DNA from: Streptomyces vilmorinianum
GTDB taxonomy: Bacteria > Actinomycetota > Actinomycetes > Streptomycetales > Streptomycetaceae
Assembly (NCBI RefSeq): GCF_005517195.1
Contig: NZ_CP040244.1
Span: forward strand, 3,738,001-3,802,000
Length of the DNA stretch: 64,000 nt
Reading direction: 5' to 3'
A program made the translations under genes and the position numbers. Under the pieces are notes generated by a model. That model was not told the DNA's origin. It worked only from the letters and a program-made list of their open reading frames with translations, and searched no databases. Positions 1 through 11,919 of the stretch are shown here, in pieces. Numbering within the stretch: position 1 is the stretch's first letter; each line of letters starts with the position of its first letter.

Positions 1-351
1 GAGGCGCCCCAGGTCTACAAGGTCAAGGGCCAGAACCAGTACCTCATGATCGTCGAGGCCCGGGGGGCGAGCGAGCAGCGCTACTTCCGCTCGTTCACGG
101 CCTCCAGCCTGAGCGGTGCGTGGACCCCGCAGGCCGCGACCGAGAACAACCCCTTCGCGGGGAAGGCCAACAGCGGAGCCACCTGGACCGACGACATCAG
201 CCACGGCGAGCTGATCCGCGCCGGCGCCGACCAGACGTTCACGATCGACCCCTGCAACCTGCAGTTCCTCTACCAGGGTCGTGATCCCAACTCCGGCGGT
301 GACTACGGCCAGTGGGCCTACCGCCCGGGTCTGCTGACGCTCCAGCGCTGA
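1..351 (+). CDS. GH62 alpha-L-arabinofuranosidase, C-terminal part (5' end outside window)
   Basis: The frame is open from base 1 and stops at 349-351, giving 116 residues. These match the C-terminal third of the two complete GH62 domains in this window (in the genes at 2486 and 18818), including the closing RPGLLTLQR. The first codon is the Glu of the FEAP motif, which by family comparison is the likely catalytic acid; the catalytic Asp residues lie upstream, outside the window. GH62 enzymes release arabinofuranose side chains from arabinoxylan and are secreted. Bases 1-206 are 99% identical to 4496-4701, and similarity then drops abruptly. Any CBM or signal peptide is out of view. Confidence 0.9.
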   Translation, partial: EAPQVYKVKGQNQYLMIVEARGASEQRYFRSFTASSLSGAWTPQAATENNPFAGKANSGATWTDDISHGELIRAGADQTFTIDPCNLQFLYQGRDPNSGGDYGQWAYRPGLLTLQR

Positions 352-357
352 CGACGT

Positions 358-386
358 GGCGGGCTCGGTGGTCACCCGAGCCCGCC
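358..386. terminator. Intrinsic terminator after the GH62 gene
   Basis: A perfect 11-bp inverted repeat (GGCGGGCTCGG at 358-368, CCGAGCCCGCC at 376-386) with a 7-nt loop starts 6 bp after the GH62 stop. There is no clear U tract, as is common in Streptomyces. Confidence 0.75.
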
Positions 387-655
387 ATGGTCGCGGGCCA
401 GGGCCGCGTTCGGGACCCGCGTCGCCTTCGCTGTTCTTCCTGGTGTGCGTGGCCGTGGCCGGCGCGTACGGTGCCGCTACGGCGAGCCGGAAGATCCTCT
501 TCGTGCAGACCGTTCAGGCACTGATCGGTCCGGCCCTGGTGCCGGCCGCCCACTGAGCGACGCCGGCGGACCGACCCGGTCTCACGTCGTATTCTTTGCC
601 GACGCAGAGGCAGGTCGCCGTACCCCGGCGGACCGCTTCCCTGGAGAAGGTGGGA
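387..655. other. Intergenic region upstream of the sigma factor gene
   Basis: I see no convincing gene here. Short open frames at 356-556 and 312-524 lack family resemblance and overlap the terminator. The strip should hold the promoter of the sigma factor gene; a GGAGAAGG ribosome site lies at 643-650. Confidence 0.5.
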
Positions 656-2206
656 ATGGGGCTCATCGACGTGGACCACACGGGGCTGGTCGTCGCGGCG
701 CAGGCCGGTGACGACCGGGCGCGCGAGGAGCTGATCGCTGCGTACCTGCCGCTGGTCTACAACATCGTCGGGCGAGCGCTGAGCGGCCATGCCGACGTCG
801 ACGACGTCGTCCAGGAAACCCTGTTGCGTGTGGTGCGTGACCTGCCTGCCCTGCGCGCCCCCGAGAGCTTCCGGTCCTGGCTCGTGTCGATCACGCTCCG
901 CCAGATCAATAGCCACCTGCACCGGAAACACGCCTTCGCCGAACGGACCACGGCCATCGACGAGGCGCACCAGATACCGGATGCCGGCGCCGAGCCCGTG
1001 GACACGGCGATCCTCCGGCTGCATGTCTCGGACGAGCGCCGTCGCGTCGTCGAAGCCGGCCGGTGGCTTGATCCGGATCATCGGGTGCTGCTGTCGCTCT
1101 GGTGGCAGGAATGCGCCGGTTCGCTGAGCCGCGACGACATCGCCGCCGCGACGGGGCTCACGGTCGCCCACGTCGGAGTACGCCTGCAACGCATGCGCGA
1201 GCAGCTGGAACTGTGCAGGACGATCGTCGCCGCGCTGGAGGCCGACCCGCGCTGTCCCCAACTGGACGAGGCCGTCGTCGGCTGGGACGGCCTGCACGCG
1301 TCGGTGTGGCGCAAGCGCATGGCGCGGCACACCCGTGGCTGCCCGGTCTGCACGGGGCCGACGACGGAACGGGTTCCGGCAGAACTGCTCCCCCTCGGCC
1401 TCGCGACGCTGGCCGTCCCGGCCGGACTGATCTCCGCGCTCGCCGCCAAGGGTCTGCTGTCGGGTGCCGCCGCGATCGCCGCCGGGCCGGCCGCGGCACA
1501 CGTCGCTGTCGGCAGCGCGACGGGGGGAGGTGGCCTGCACGTCGCGCTGACCGGCAAACTCGGGCCGATCACCGCTCACCCGCTGGTGAGCCTCGCCACC
1601 GGCGCGGTGCTCATCGCCGGAACCGCCACCTATGTGAACTGGCCCGAACCGGCGCCTCGGGTGCCCGCCGTCATCGCCGCCCCCACGGCCGGCACCGCCT
1701 CGCCGGTCCCGTCGCGCACCACGACGTCGGACGAACCGTCCCCGGCGAGTCCGCCCGCCGCCGCGGCCACTGTTCCGCTCGGCGCGCGGTCGCTGGAGTC
1801 CGTGGACGAACCCGGCCTGTTCGTCACCTATGCCGGCGACCACGCGACGCTCGGCCGGGTCTCCGCGTCCAGCGGCGCGCAGACCCGGAACCGGGGCACC
1901 TTCACGGTCATCGCGGGGCTGGCCGACACACGGTGTGTCACCTTCCGCGCCGCGGACGGCCGGTACCTTCGCCACTACTACCTGCGGCTGCGGCTGAGCA
2001 CCGACGACGGCAGCGATCTGTTCCGTGAAGACGCGACCTTCTGTCCGCGGCCTGGGTCGGTCGCGGGGTCGGTGACCCTGCACGCGCACAACTATCCCGG
2101 CTCCGTCCTCCGCCATCGTGACGGAGGCATCTGGCTCGACGGCTCCGACGGGACACGGACCTTCGCCGGGCAGGCATCCTTCATCGTGCGCCGGACCTGG
2201 TCGTGA
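656..2206 (+). CDS. ECF-type sigma factor fused to zinc-finger-like motif, membrane segment and AbfB (CBM42) domain
   Basis: 516 residues. The ATG at 656 is chosen because GGAGAAGG lies 5 bp upstream; an in-frame TTG at 596 would add 20 residues without a ribosome site. Sigma region 2 spans about residues 8-90 (ADVDDVVQETLLRV core) and region 4 about 125-185. An H225-x3-C229-x2-C232 motif, like those of zinc-binding anti-sigma domains, follows. Next come an Ala/Leu/Gly-rich stretch (about 242-280), a likely transmembrane helix (about 311-328) and a Pro/Ser/Thr linker. Residues about 376-513 form an AbfB/CBM42 arabinofuranose-binding domain, with its repeated YPGxxLRHR-type and DGSDLFREDATF motifs. 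The gene sits between two genes for GH62 arabinofuranosidases. I infer a single-chain sensor regulator that reads arabinan or arabinoxylan fragments and activates nearby CAZyme genes. Whether the AbfB part lies outside the membrane depends on one versus two membrane passes. Confidence 0.85.
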   Translation: MGLIDVDHTGLVVAAQAGDDRAREELIAAYLPLVYNIVGRALSGHADVDDVVQETLLRVVRDLPALRAPESFRSWLVSITLRQINSHLHRKHAFAERTTAIDEAHQIPDAGAEPVDTAILRLHVSDERRRVVEAGRWLDPDHRVLLSLWWQECAGSLSRDDIAAATGLTVAHVGVRLQRMREQLELCRTIVAALEADPRCPQLDEAVVGWDGLHASVWRKRMARHTRGCPVCTGPTTERVPAELLPLGLATLAVPAGLISALAAKGLLSGAAAIAAGPAAAHVAVGSATGGGGLHVALTGKLGPITAHPLVSLATGAVLIAGTATYVNWPEPAPRVPAVIAAPTAGTASPVPSRTTTSDEPSPASPPAAAATVPLGARSLESVDEPGLFVTYAGDHATLGRVSASSGAQTRNRGTFTVIAGLADTRCVTFRAADGRYLRHYYLRLRLSTDDGSDLFREDATFCPRPGSVAGSVTLHAHNYPGSVLRHRDGGIWLDGSDGTRTFAGQASFIVRRTWS

Positions 2207-2389
2207 GAGTTCCTCCTGCGCCACGCCGTTTCCCACCAGGCAGTGAGTCGGGTGCCTCGCGCCGCCTCCGCGGGGACGACCGAGCCGCGGGGCTCGGCGT
2301 ATCGCTTTCTGCCTGCGACATGCGTCACTGAGCAGACTTCCGGACAGCGCGACTTTTCTGTTATGCGACCTCGTGTTCGGCAGCCTCCA

Positions 2390-4846
<2,457 letters not shown>

Positions 4847-4886
4847 CCCGCCCGATCAACGGTTACACAAGGAGAACACCCCCCTC

Positions 4887-7511
4887 ATGAACAACCCCAC
4901 GAACGGCGCGCGCCGCGGGCGTCACCGTCGTCGCTGGAGCGCCACCGCCCTGCTGCTCGGTGTGCCCGCCGCCGTCGTCCCGTACCTCCTGTTCACCCAG
5001 GAGGACTCGCAGGCCGCGACCGTCGACGCCAACGCCTACTACCGGCTGATCTCCGTGCGCAGCGGCAAGGCCCTGGACGTCAACGCCTTCTCCACCGCCG
5101 ACGGAACCCGCATCCAGCAGTGGACCGACCAGAACACCGCCAACCAGCAGTGGCGGCTGCGGTCCACCGGCGACGGCTACTACGAGCTGGTGAACCGCAA
5201 CAGCGGCAAAGTGCTCGGCATAGCGGGCGATTCGACCGCACAGGCGGCTGCCGCCGAGCAGCAGACCGACAGCTCCTCCGCCTCCCAGGAGTGGCGGATC
5301 GACGAGGTGAGCGGTTCCGGCGCCGTCACCTTCACCTCCCGCAGGAGCGGCCAGGTCCTGGACGTCTCCGGAGGCTCCACGGCTCAGGGCGCGGCGATCA
5401 TCCAGTATCCCGGCAGGGGCAGCGCCAACCAGCAGTGGAAGCTGCTGAAGGTCGCCGACGCGCAGTCGGCCGCGGCCGGACCGTACACGTGGCGGAACGC
5501 CCAGGTGGTCGGCGGAGGTTACGTCACCGGGCTTGTGTTCAACCCACGGGAGAAGGGGCTGCTGTACGCGCGTACCGACATGGGCGGCGCCTACCGCTGG
5601 GACAGCGCGGCCGAGCAGTGGATCCCACTGACCGACTGGCTCGGTGAGAAGGACTGGAACCTGCTGGGCATCGACGCGCTGGCCACCGACCCCGTCGACC
5701 CCGACCGGCTCTACCTCGCGGCGGGCACCTACACCAACGAGTGGGCCGGCAACGGAGCGCTCCTGCGCTCCACCGACCGGGGCCGCACCTTCCGGCGCAC
5801 CGACCTGCCGTTCAAGCTGGGCGGCAACGAGGACGGCCGCGGGGCGGGCGAACGGCTCGTGATCGACCCCTCGGACAACCGCACCCTACTGCTGGGCACC
5901 CGCAAGAACGGCCTGTGGCGCAGCACGGACAGCGGTGTGACATGGCGGCAGGTCTCCTCGTTCCCCGTCAAGGACGGGGCGAGCAGCGGCGCGGGCATCT
6001 CCTTCGTGACGTACGGTCCGGCAGGCAGCAACACGGTCTACGTCGGCGTCGCCGACAAGTCCACCTCCCTGTACCGCTCCACCGACGGCGGCACCACATG
6101 GCAGGCCGTCCCCGGACAGCCCACCGGCCAGTTCCCGCAGCACGGTGTCCTCTCCGGCGACGGCTCGCTCTACCTGACGTACACCAACGCCCCCGGACCC
6201 AACGGCGTGACGGCCGGCTCGGTGTGGAAGCACACGCCGAGCGGCGGGGCCTGGAAGAACGTTTCCCCCTCTCAGGGCAGCTACGGCTTCTCCGGACTGG
6301 CCGTCGACCCGCGCAAGCCGTCCACGGTGATGGTCACCACTCTTGACCGCTGGTGGCCCGAGGACGAGATCTACCGCACCACCGACGGCGGCACGACGTG
6401 GACGGCGCTGGCGGACAAGTCGGTGCGGAACGCCTCCGCCGCTCCCTACGTCGGCACCCACACCGGGCACTGGATGACCGCCCTGGCCATCGACCCCTTC
6501 GACTCCGGGCACGTGCTGTACGGCACCGGCAACGGCATCTGGCGCAGCAAGGACGCCACCGCCACCGACAGCGGCGGCACCAGCCACTGGACCGTCGGAG
6601 CGCGCGGCCTTGAGGAGACCGCGCTGATGGACGCGATCGCCCCACCGGGCGGCGTCACCGTCCTCACCGCCATGGGCGACCAGGGCGGATTCCGCCACGA
6701 CGACCTGACCAAGGTGCCCGCCGGGCGACTGAGCAACCCGATGATGACCAACAGCACCGACATCGACTTCGCTCAGGCCAACCCCTCGATGATGGTCCGG
6801 GTCGGCCGTGGCGGCGCGCAGGACGGCGCGTACTCCACCGACGGCGGCACCAGCTGGACCGGCTTCAAGGCGGAGCCGGTGGCCGGCGCCCAGGACGGCC
6901 ATGTCGCGCTCGCGGCGGACGGCTCCACCATCGTCTGGACCCAGGCCGGCCAGGCTCCGTACCGCTCGACCGACAAGGGGGCGAGCTGGTCCAAGGTCCG
7001 CGGCCTGGGCACCGACGCCGTCGTCGTCGCCGACCGCTCCTCGGCCAGGACCTTCTACTCCCTGGCCGGCGGCACGCTCCACGCCAGCACGGACGGCGGC
7101 GCGACCTTCACCGCCCGCGCCACGAACCTGCCCGCCGGCCGGCTCACGGCCGTCCCCGGCGTCGCCGGGGACCTGTGGATCGCCGGCAGCGCCAAGGGAC
7201 TGCTGCACTCCACCGACGGCGGCCGCACCTTCACCACGCTCACCACGGTGCAGTCCGCGTCCGCCCTCGGCTTCGGCAAGGCCGCACCCGGCGCCTCCTA
7301 TCAGGCCCTCTATCTGATCGGCACCGTCAAGGACGTCACCGGCGTCTTCCGCTCCACCGACAAGGGCGCCACCTGGCTCCGCGTCAACGACGACGCCCAC
7401 CAGTGGGGCGCCATCGGAGGCGTCGGCGTCGTCACCGGCGACCCCGACACCTACGGCCGCGTCTTCGTCGGCACCAACGGACGCGGCCTCCAGTACGGCG
7501 ACCCGTCCTGA
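4887..7511 (+). CDS. Secreted GH74 xyloglucanase with N-terminal ricin-type module
   Basis: 874 residues from the ATG at 4887, with AAGGAG 12 bp upstream. An Arg-rich N-terminus and hydrophobic segment (about 18-44) act as export signal or anchor. A ricin B/CBM13-like module (about 50-190) has three QxW repeats (QQW, QEW, QQW). The GH74 domain (about 195-874) is a double seven-bladed propeller with many Asp-box motifs of the STDGGTTW kind. One catalytic Asp is probably D231 in ARTDMGGAYRW. GH74 enzymes cleave the xyloglucan backbone. Many actinobacterial homologues carry a C-terminal CBM2 instead; here the binding module is N-terminal and ricin-like. The gene lies 40 bp after the GH10-GH62 gene and ends at a strong terminator. 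Confidence 0.93.
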   Translation: MNNPTNGARRGRHRRRWSATALLLGVPAAVVPYLLFTQEDSQAATVDANAYYRLISVRSGKALDVNAFSTADGTRIQQWTDQNTANQQWRLRSTGDGYYELVNRNSGKVLGIAGDSTAQAAAAEQQTDSSSASQEWRIDEVSGSGAVTFTSRRSGQVLDVSGGSTAQGAAIIQYPGRGSANQQWKLLKVADAQSAAAGPYTWRNAQVVGGGYVTGLVFNPREKGLLYARTDMGGAYRWDSAAEQWIPLTDWLGEKDWNLLGIDALATDPVDPDRLYLAAGTYTNEWAGNGALLRSTDRGRTFRRTDLPFKLGGNEDGRGAGERLVIDPSDNRTLLLGTRKNGLWRSTDSGVTWRQVSSFPVKDGASSGAGISFVTYGPAGSNTVYVGVADKSTSLYRSTDGGTTWQAVPGQPTGQFPQHGVLSGDGSLYLTYTNAPGPNGVTAGSVWKHTPSGGAWKNVSPSQGSYGFSGLAVDPRKPSTVMVTTLDRWWPEDEIYRTTDGGTTWTALADKSVRNASAAPYVGTHTGHWMTALAIDPFDSGHVLYGTGNGIWRSKDATATDSGGTSHWTVGARGLEETALMDAIAPPGGVTVLTAMGDQGGFRHDDLTKVPAGRLSNPMMTNSTDIDFAQANPSMMVRVGRGGAQDGAYSTDGGTSWTGFKAEPVAGAQDGHVALAADGSTIVWTQAGQAPYRSTDKGASWSKVRGLGTDAVVVADRSSARTFYSLAGGTLHASTDGGATFTARATNLPAGRLTAVPGVAGDLWIAGSAKGLLHSTDGGRTFTTLTTVQSASALGFGKAAPGASYQALYLIGTVKDVTGVFRSTDKGATWLRVNDDAHQWGAIGGVGVVTGDPDTYGRVFVGTNGRGLQYGDPS

Positions 7512-7525
7512 CCCTCCCCCCGAGC

Positions 7526-7554
7526 GGGGCCGCAGGCACGATGCCTGCGGCCCC
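7526..7554. terminator. Strong intrinsic terminator between convergent genes
   Basis: A perfect 13-bp stem (GGGGCCGCAGGCA, 7526-7538) pairs with 7542-7554 across a 3-nt loop. It begins 14 bp after the xyloglucanase stop and serves the convergent histidine kinase gene too. Confidence 0.85.
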
Positions 7555-7628
7555 GGCAGGTGCTACGGCCTCCACCCGGAGGGGCGACCCGTTGCCGACA
7601 CGCCTCGCGGGCTGCTCGCGCGGCCGGC

Positions 7629-8750
7629 TCAGTCGGACCGGGCGGGGGCTCGTAGTTCGACCTTGTACCCGCCCTGTGGGGTGGATTCGGCGGTGAGGAT
7701 GCCGTCGAGCAGTTCGGCGCGTTCCTTCAGACCGATGAGGCCGTGGTGGGCGCTGGGCAGGGCGACAGACGGGCGGGTGGGGGCGGTGTTGGTCACGGTG
7801 ACGCCGAAGCGGTGTGCGTCGTGCCACAGGCGTACCTCGGCGCGGGCTCCGGGGGCGTGTTTGCGCACGTTGGTGAGTGCTTCCTGGACCGTGCGGTAGA
7901 CGGTGCGCTGGGCGGTGGTGCTGATGTCTGCGGGAAGCCCTCCGGTCAGGGTGGTCTCGATGCCGCTGTTGGCGATGAGCTGCTGGAGGTCGGCGAGGGT
8001 GGGCTGGGGGGCGAGTTCGGTTTCCTTGCCGCCGGAGGCGCGGAGCAGGGTGACCATGTGGCGGAGTTCGTCCAGGGTGTTCGCGCTCAGGGTGCGGATG
8101 GTGCGGGCGGCCTCCCGGGCGTCGGGGTCCTTGGCGGCGACCTGCAGGGCTCCGGCCTGTACGGCGATGAGGCTGACCTGGTGGGAGACGACGTCGTGCA
8201 TCTCGCGGGCGAGTTGGGCGCGTTCGCGGGCGAGGACGGTCTGGGCGTGCAGGGCGCGTTCGTGTTCCCGGGCCTCTTCGACCTCGACGAGCTGGAGGGC
8301 CATGTCGTGTCTGGCCTGGACGAGTTGGCCGAACAGCACGGGGGCGATGGCTGTGGCCAGCGTGTAGACGAACTGGACGAGGGTCCAGGTCCGGTCGCCG
8401 TCGAACGCGTCGGCCAGCGGCCAGGCGAGGGTGCCCGCCGCCGCGTTCAGCAGGGCGCATCCGGCCAGCAGCGGGCGGTTGCGGCTGGACGCGGCCAGTG
8501 TGTACAGGGCGGCGATCGGCGCGACCGCGACGTCCATGAACAGGGTCATGGGCAGGGTGAACAGGAAGACGGCAAGCGGGAAGCGCCTGCGCAGGAACAA
8601 CGCCGTGCTGCCGAGGGCGACGCAGGCCCAGACGAGAGGGGTCCCCTCGCCGTAGAGGTTGATCCAGGCGTCGAGCACGGCGAGGACGACAAGACCCCCG
8701 TCGACGGCCCAGGGGGGTACGCGCCGCCACAGTGCCCGGCCCGTGCTCAT
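7629..8750 (-). CDS. Two-component sensor histidine kinase (HisKA_3 type)
   Basis: 373 residues. The start at 8750 overlaps the response regulator stop by 4 bp (ATGA), so a longer N-terminal reading is rejected. About four membrane segments fill residues 10-130 with almost no extracellular loop. A dimerisation/phosphoacceptor region follows with H185 in LAREMHDVVSHQ, then a HATPase_c domain with the N-box-like TVQEALTNVRKHAPG and GLIGLKERAELL. This is the common Streptomyces NarL-partner kinase architecture; the signal is probably sensed in the membrane. It lies downstream of and coupled to its regulator. The stimulus is unknown, and a link to the CAZyme genes is only positional. Confidence 0.92.
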   Translation of the reverse strand: MSTGRALWRRVPPWAVDGGLVVLAVLDAWINLYGEGTPLVWACVALGSTALFLRRRFPLAVFLFTLPMTLFMDVAVAPIAALYTLAASSRNRPLLAGCALLNAAAGTLAWPLADAFDGDRTWTLVQFVYTLATAIAPVLFGQLVQARHDMALQLVEVEEAREHERALHAQTVLARERAQLAREMHDVVSHQVSLIAVQAGALQVAAKDPDAREAARTIRTLSANTLDELRHMVTLLRASGGKETELAPQPTLADLQQLIANSGIETTLTGGLPADISTTAQRTVYRTVQEALTNVRKHAPGARAEVRLWHDAHRFGVTVTNTAPTRPSVALPSAHHGLIGLKERAELLDGILTAESTPQGGYKVELRAPARSD

Positions 8751-9427
8751 CGCCCGTTGTCCCGTGACGGGTTGTCGCCGTTCCTGCCGAGCAGTCCGGC
8801 CCGCTCGGCGAGCAGTGCGGCCTGGACACGGCTGGTGACCCGCAGTTTGGTCAGGATCGAGCTGACGTGGTCCTTGACGGTGCCCGCGCTCAGATGGATG
8901 CGGGTGCCGATGTCGGCGTTGGACAGTCCTTCCGCGACGAGGACGAGGACGTCGCGTTCCCGGTCGCTGAGCAGGTTCACTCGCGCCACGTCCGCGTCCT
9001 GGGGTGCTCCCGCCCCAGGGTGACCGCGCAGCAACGCGCGTGAGGCTTTCGGGGACATCACCACCCCGCCGGCGGCCAGGGTGCGCACGAGCTGGGCGAG
9101 CTGCTCGGGCTCGGTGTCCTTGAGCAGGAAGCCGGCGGCTCCCGAGCGCAGCGCGGTCAGGATGTACTCGTCGGTGTCGAACGTGGTCAGCATGGCCACG
9201 TACGGTGGTTCGGACAGCGTCTGGATCTGCCGCAGGACGGTCAGGCCGTCCACGTCCGGCATACGGATGTCGAGGAGTACGACGTCCGGCCTCTCGCGCC
9301 GGATGACGTCGGCCGCCTGCGCCCCCTCCGCGGTCGCGACGACCTCGATGCCGTCGGACGCGTTCAGGATCATCTGGAAGCCGGATCGCACCAGCGCCTC
9401 GTCGTCCACCACCACTACCCGGATCAC
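8747..9427 (-). CDS. NarL/FixJ-family response regulator
   Basis: 226 residues with a GTG start at 9427. The receiver domain (1-120) has the acidic pocket VVDDE and phosphoacceptor D53 in VVLLDIRMPD, with the switch residues T and K in MLTTFD and FLLKD. A LuxR-type helix-turn-helix (about 150-215, LSDREREVL-like then VKDHVSSILTKLRV) binds DNA. It is the first gene of a two-gene operon and its stop overlaps the kinase start by 4 bp. Confidence 0.95.
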   Translation of the reverse strand: MIRVVVVDDEALVRSGFQMILNASDGIEVVATAEGAQAADVIRRERPDVVLLDIRMPDVDGLTVLRQIQTLSEPPYVAMLTTFDTDEYILTALRSGAAGFLLKDTEPEQLAQLVRTLAAGGVVMSPKASRALLRGHPGAGAPQDADVARVNLLSDRERDVLVLVAEGLSNADIGTRIHLSAGTVKDHVSSILTKLRVTSRVQAALLAERAGLLGRNGDNPSRDNGR

Positions 9428-9753
9428 CGGCGTTCCGCCTCACACTCGTCTGCTCTGTCCAGCTTCTGGGCGACCCGTACGCCTCGCATCGGGGCGTCCA
9501 CGATCTCGTACGATGATCGCCTGCCGTCGACAGTACGTCCGGCAGGGTACGCGGTGGCGCGATCACTGCGGACTGTGGACACCTGGCGGGCTGGCTCCAG
9601 CCGTTCGGGGGGAGTGCTCCGGCCCGTCGGCAGGCCGGCGGGCGAGGCTCGGCGGATGGTGTCCGTGGCGCTCGGACGGTGGGATCGGTCCGTGGGTCCG
9701 CCAGAGTCTGCGGGCCGCAGCCGATTTCCGTACCGCTCGAGGACCGCCCACCC
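9428..9753. other. Divergent intergenic region
   Basis: 326 bp between the regulator and a rightward membrane-protein gene. It should hold both promoters. I recognise no gene or clear operator; open frames here look like GC-driven shadows. Confidence 0.4.
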
Positions 9754-10281
9754 ATGTCCCGCCTGTTCCCGCGTCAGTCCGTCCGTGCTGTGCGCCGCTG
9801 TGCGGCGCAGCCCCATGTGCTGTTCGGGGGTGTGTACGGGGCGGTGCTGGCCAGCTCCATGGTGGCCGCCCTGACGGAGCAGGGTGAGACGGCGCCCGCC
9901 GACCGGTTCACCAGCGCCCAGTGGCTCCTGGTCACGGCCGTCGCCTCGGCTCTGGCGCACGGTTACGCGCATCTGATCGCCCTGCGTGGCGACCGGACCC
10001 ATCACGGTGTACGCGCCGGGGGGCGGCTGCTGCTGTCCGAGTGGCCGCTGGTGGTCGCGACGGTACCGACGCTGGTCCTGCTGCTCGGTGCGACCTGGGG
10101 GTGGTGGCCCTCCGCCGGCGTCGAGTACGTGATCTTCGCTGTGAATGTGGTGCTGCTGTTCACCTGGGGCGTGCTCGCGGCCCGCGCCGCCGGCCGTACG
10201 TGGGGCTCCGCCTTGCGGATCGGCATGGCGGACGCGCTGCTCGGACTTGTCGTCGTGGTGGCCAACGCCGTCATCAAGTAG
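9754..10281 (+). CDS. Small integral membrane protein, unknown function
   Basis: 175 residues from the ATG at 9754. Five hydrophobic segments are visible at about 20-40, 52-78, 90-115, 118-145 and 150-172, joined by short charged loops. I recognise no catalytic motif. The N-terminus is Arg-rich, suggesting it stays in the cytoplasm. Third-position GC is strong, so it is a real gene. It lies alone between a divergent two-component operon and the next membrane protein gene 138 bp away. Confidence 0.7.
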   Translation: MSRLFPRQSVRAVRRCAAQPHVLFGGVYGAVLASSMVAALTEQGETAPADRFTSAQWLLVTAVASALAHGYAHLIALRGDRTHHGVRAGGRLLLSEWPLVVATVPTLVLLLGATWGWWPSAGVEYVIFAVNVVLLFTWGVLAARAAGRTWGSALRIGMADALLGLVVVVANAVIK

Positions 10282-10419
10282 GGCGGTGGGCCGTCCGGGA
10301 CCACTGTCCGGCCGGGGCGCTGTTCCGCCGGTCGGCGGGGCGGTCCCGGCCGGTCGGCGGGGGCGTCACCGAAGCCCGTCGGATGGTCCGCTTCCTGGCG
10401 GCGCCCGGAGATTGTCCGT

Positions 10420-11658
10420 ATGACACAGATACAGCCGCGGCAGGAGAACTCGCCTCCACTGCCCCGCACTTCGACCGAGTCCGCCAGGAAGCTCTCCGGA
10501 GGTCCCTCGACGGGGCGCCTGGTCGGGGTGGATCTGGCCCGCGCGCTGGCGGTGTTCGGCATGTACATCGTCCACATCGGCCCGCCACTGTCGGCCACGG
10601 ACGGCGTCGCCAGCTGGGTCCGGTACCTTGCCGACGGCCACTCGTCGGTTCTGTTCGCCACCCTCGCCGGGTTCTCGCTGATGCTGATCGCCGGGCGCCG
10701 TGAGCCGAAGACCGGCCTGGCGGGCCGGCAGGCGAACGCCCGGATCGCGATCCGCGCCGTGGTCCTGCTGGCGCTGGGCACCGTGCTGGCGATGGAGTAC
10801 GGGGGAGTGATCATCCTCGGCTTCTACGGTGTCTACTTCCTCCTCGCCCTGCCCCTGCTGCGGCTGTCCGCCAAGGCACTGGCGATCACCGCGACCGGGC
10901 TCGCGCTCGTCACACCCCAGCTCGCGTTCTTCCTGAACTCGCTGCTCGGCGAGTCCGTCCAGCAGACCATCGACGCCTACGACCCGCTCAAGAAGATCAG
11001 CGAGGTCGGCGTGCTCGACCTGCTGCTCACCGGTTTCTATCCGACGATCACGTGGATGTCGTTCGTGGTCGCCGGCATGGCGCTGGCCCGCCTCGACCTG
11101 TCGGCCGTCTCCGTCCAGCGTCTCCTGGCCGCGCTCGGTGCCGCTCTGACCGTCGGCGCGTACGGCCTGTCCCTGCTGCTGGCGGGCAAGGACGCGCTGC
11201 GCAGCATGGCGGAGGACGGGAAGTCGTCCGCCGGGTTCGAGAAGGCGTCGTCCTTCGGCAGCGGATCCTTCGAGGCCCCTCAGCGGGCGGCCTCGGAACT
11301 GCTGTCTGCCGGGCCGCACAGCGGCACCACCTTCGACATCATCGGCAGCGTCGGCGTCGCCATCCTCGTGATCGTCGGCGCGACGGTGCTGATGGACCGT
11401 CTGCCGCGCCTGCGCCGCCTGGCGAAGCCGGTCATCGCGGTGGGCACCATGTCGCTGACGGCCTACGTCGGCCACTTCCTCGCGCAGTCCATGGTCGGCG
11501 TATCGGCCGGCGAAAGCACCCAGACGTCCTGGATCCCCGTGCTCACGTTCATCCTCGGGGCGATCGGGTTCGCCACGGTCTGGTCCCGCTTCTTCCGCCG
11601 CGGACCGCTGGAGGCGTTGCTCAACGCCGTCACCAAGCCGGCGAAGCACATCCGATGA
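10420..11658 (+). CDS. DUF418/YeiB-like multispanning membrane protein
   Basis: 412 residues from the ATG at 10420. A polar N-terminal tail of about 35 residues precedes GVDLARALAVFGMYIVHI, a signature of the DUF418/DUF1624 acyltransferase-like superfamily. About nine to ten membrane helices follow, and the C-terminal part (YVGHFLAQS) is the usual DUF418 ending. Proteins of this family are proposed to move acyl groups or to be transport-related, but this is not established for this member. A strong terminator follows. Confidence 0.8.
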   Translation: MTQIQPRQENSPPLPRTSTESARKLSGGPSTGRLVGVDLARALAVFGMYIVHIGPPLSATDGVASWVRYLADGHSSVLFATLAGFSLMLIAGRREPKTGLAGRQANARIAIRAVVLLALGTVLAMEYGGVIILGFYGVYFLLALPLLRLSAKALAITATGLALVTPQLAFFLNSLLGESVQQTIDAYDPLKKISEVGVLDLLLTGFYPTITWMSFVVAGMALARLDLSAVSVQRLLAALGAALTVGAYGLSLLLAGKDALRSMAEDGKSSAGFEKASSFGSGSFEAPQRAASELLSAGPHSGTTFDIIGSVGVAILVIVGATVLMDRLPRLRRLAKPVIAVGTMSLTAYVGHFLAQSMVGVSAGESTQTSWIPVLTFILGAIGFATVWSRFFRRGPLEALLNAVTKPAKHIR

Positions 11659-11714
11659 GGCCGGGCCGGGACGGTCGGCCCGCATGGCCCGTCCCGGCTG
11701 CGCCGATCCACGCG

Positions 11715-11749
11715 ACCCGCGAGGGCTGTTCCCATCAGCCCTCGCGGGT
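11715..11749. terminator. Intrinsic terminator
   Basis: A perfect 13-bp inverted repeat (ACCCGCGAGGGCT at 11715-11727; complement at 11737-11749) with a 9-nt loop lies 57 bp after the DUF418 gene stop and faces the convergent ABC exporter gene. Confidence 0.85.
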
Positions 11750-11919
11750 GCGGTGCCCGGCGTGGGCGTGCCGGTCACGGCTCACGGCACAGCAGCGTAG
11801 CCCGGTGTCGGTGAGACGCCGCCGACTGGACTCCCGCTCGATCAGGCGTGGCACTCCTTGTGGGCACGGCGTCACCTCCGCCCCGCCGTGCGGCGGGGGC
11901 AGCCGGTGGGACACCCGCC

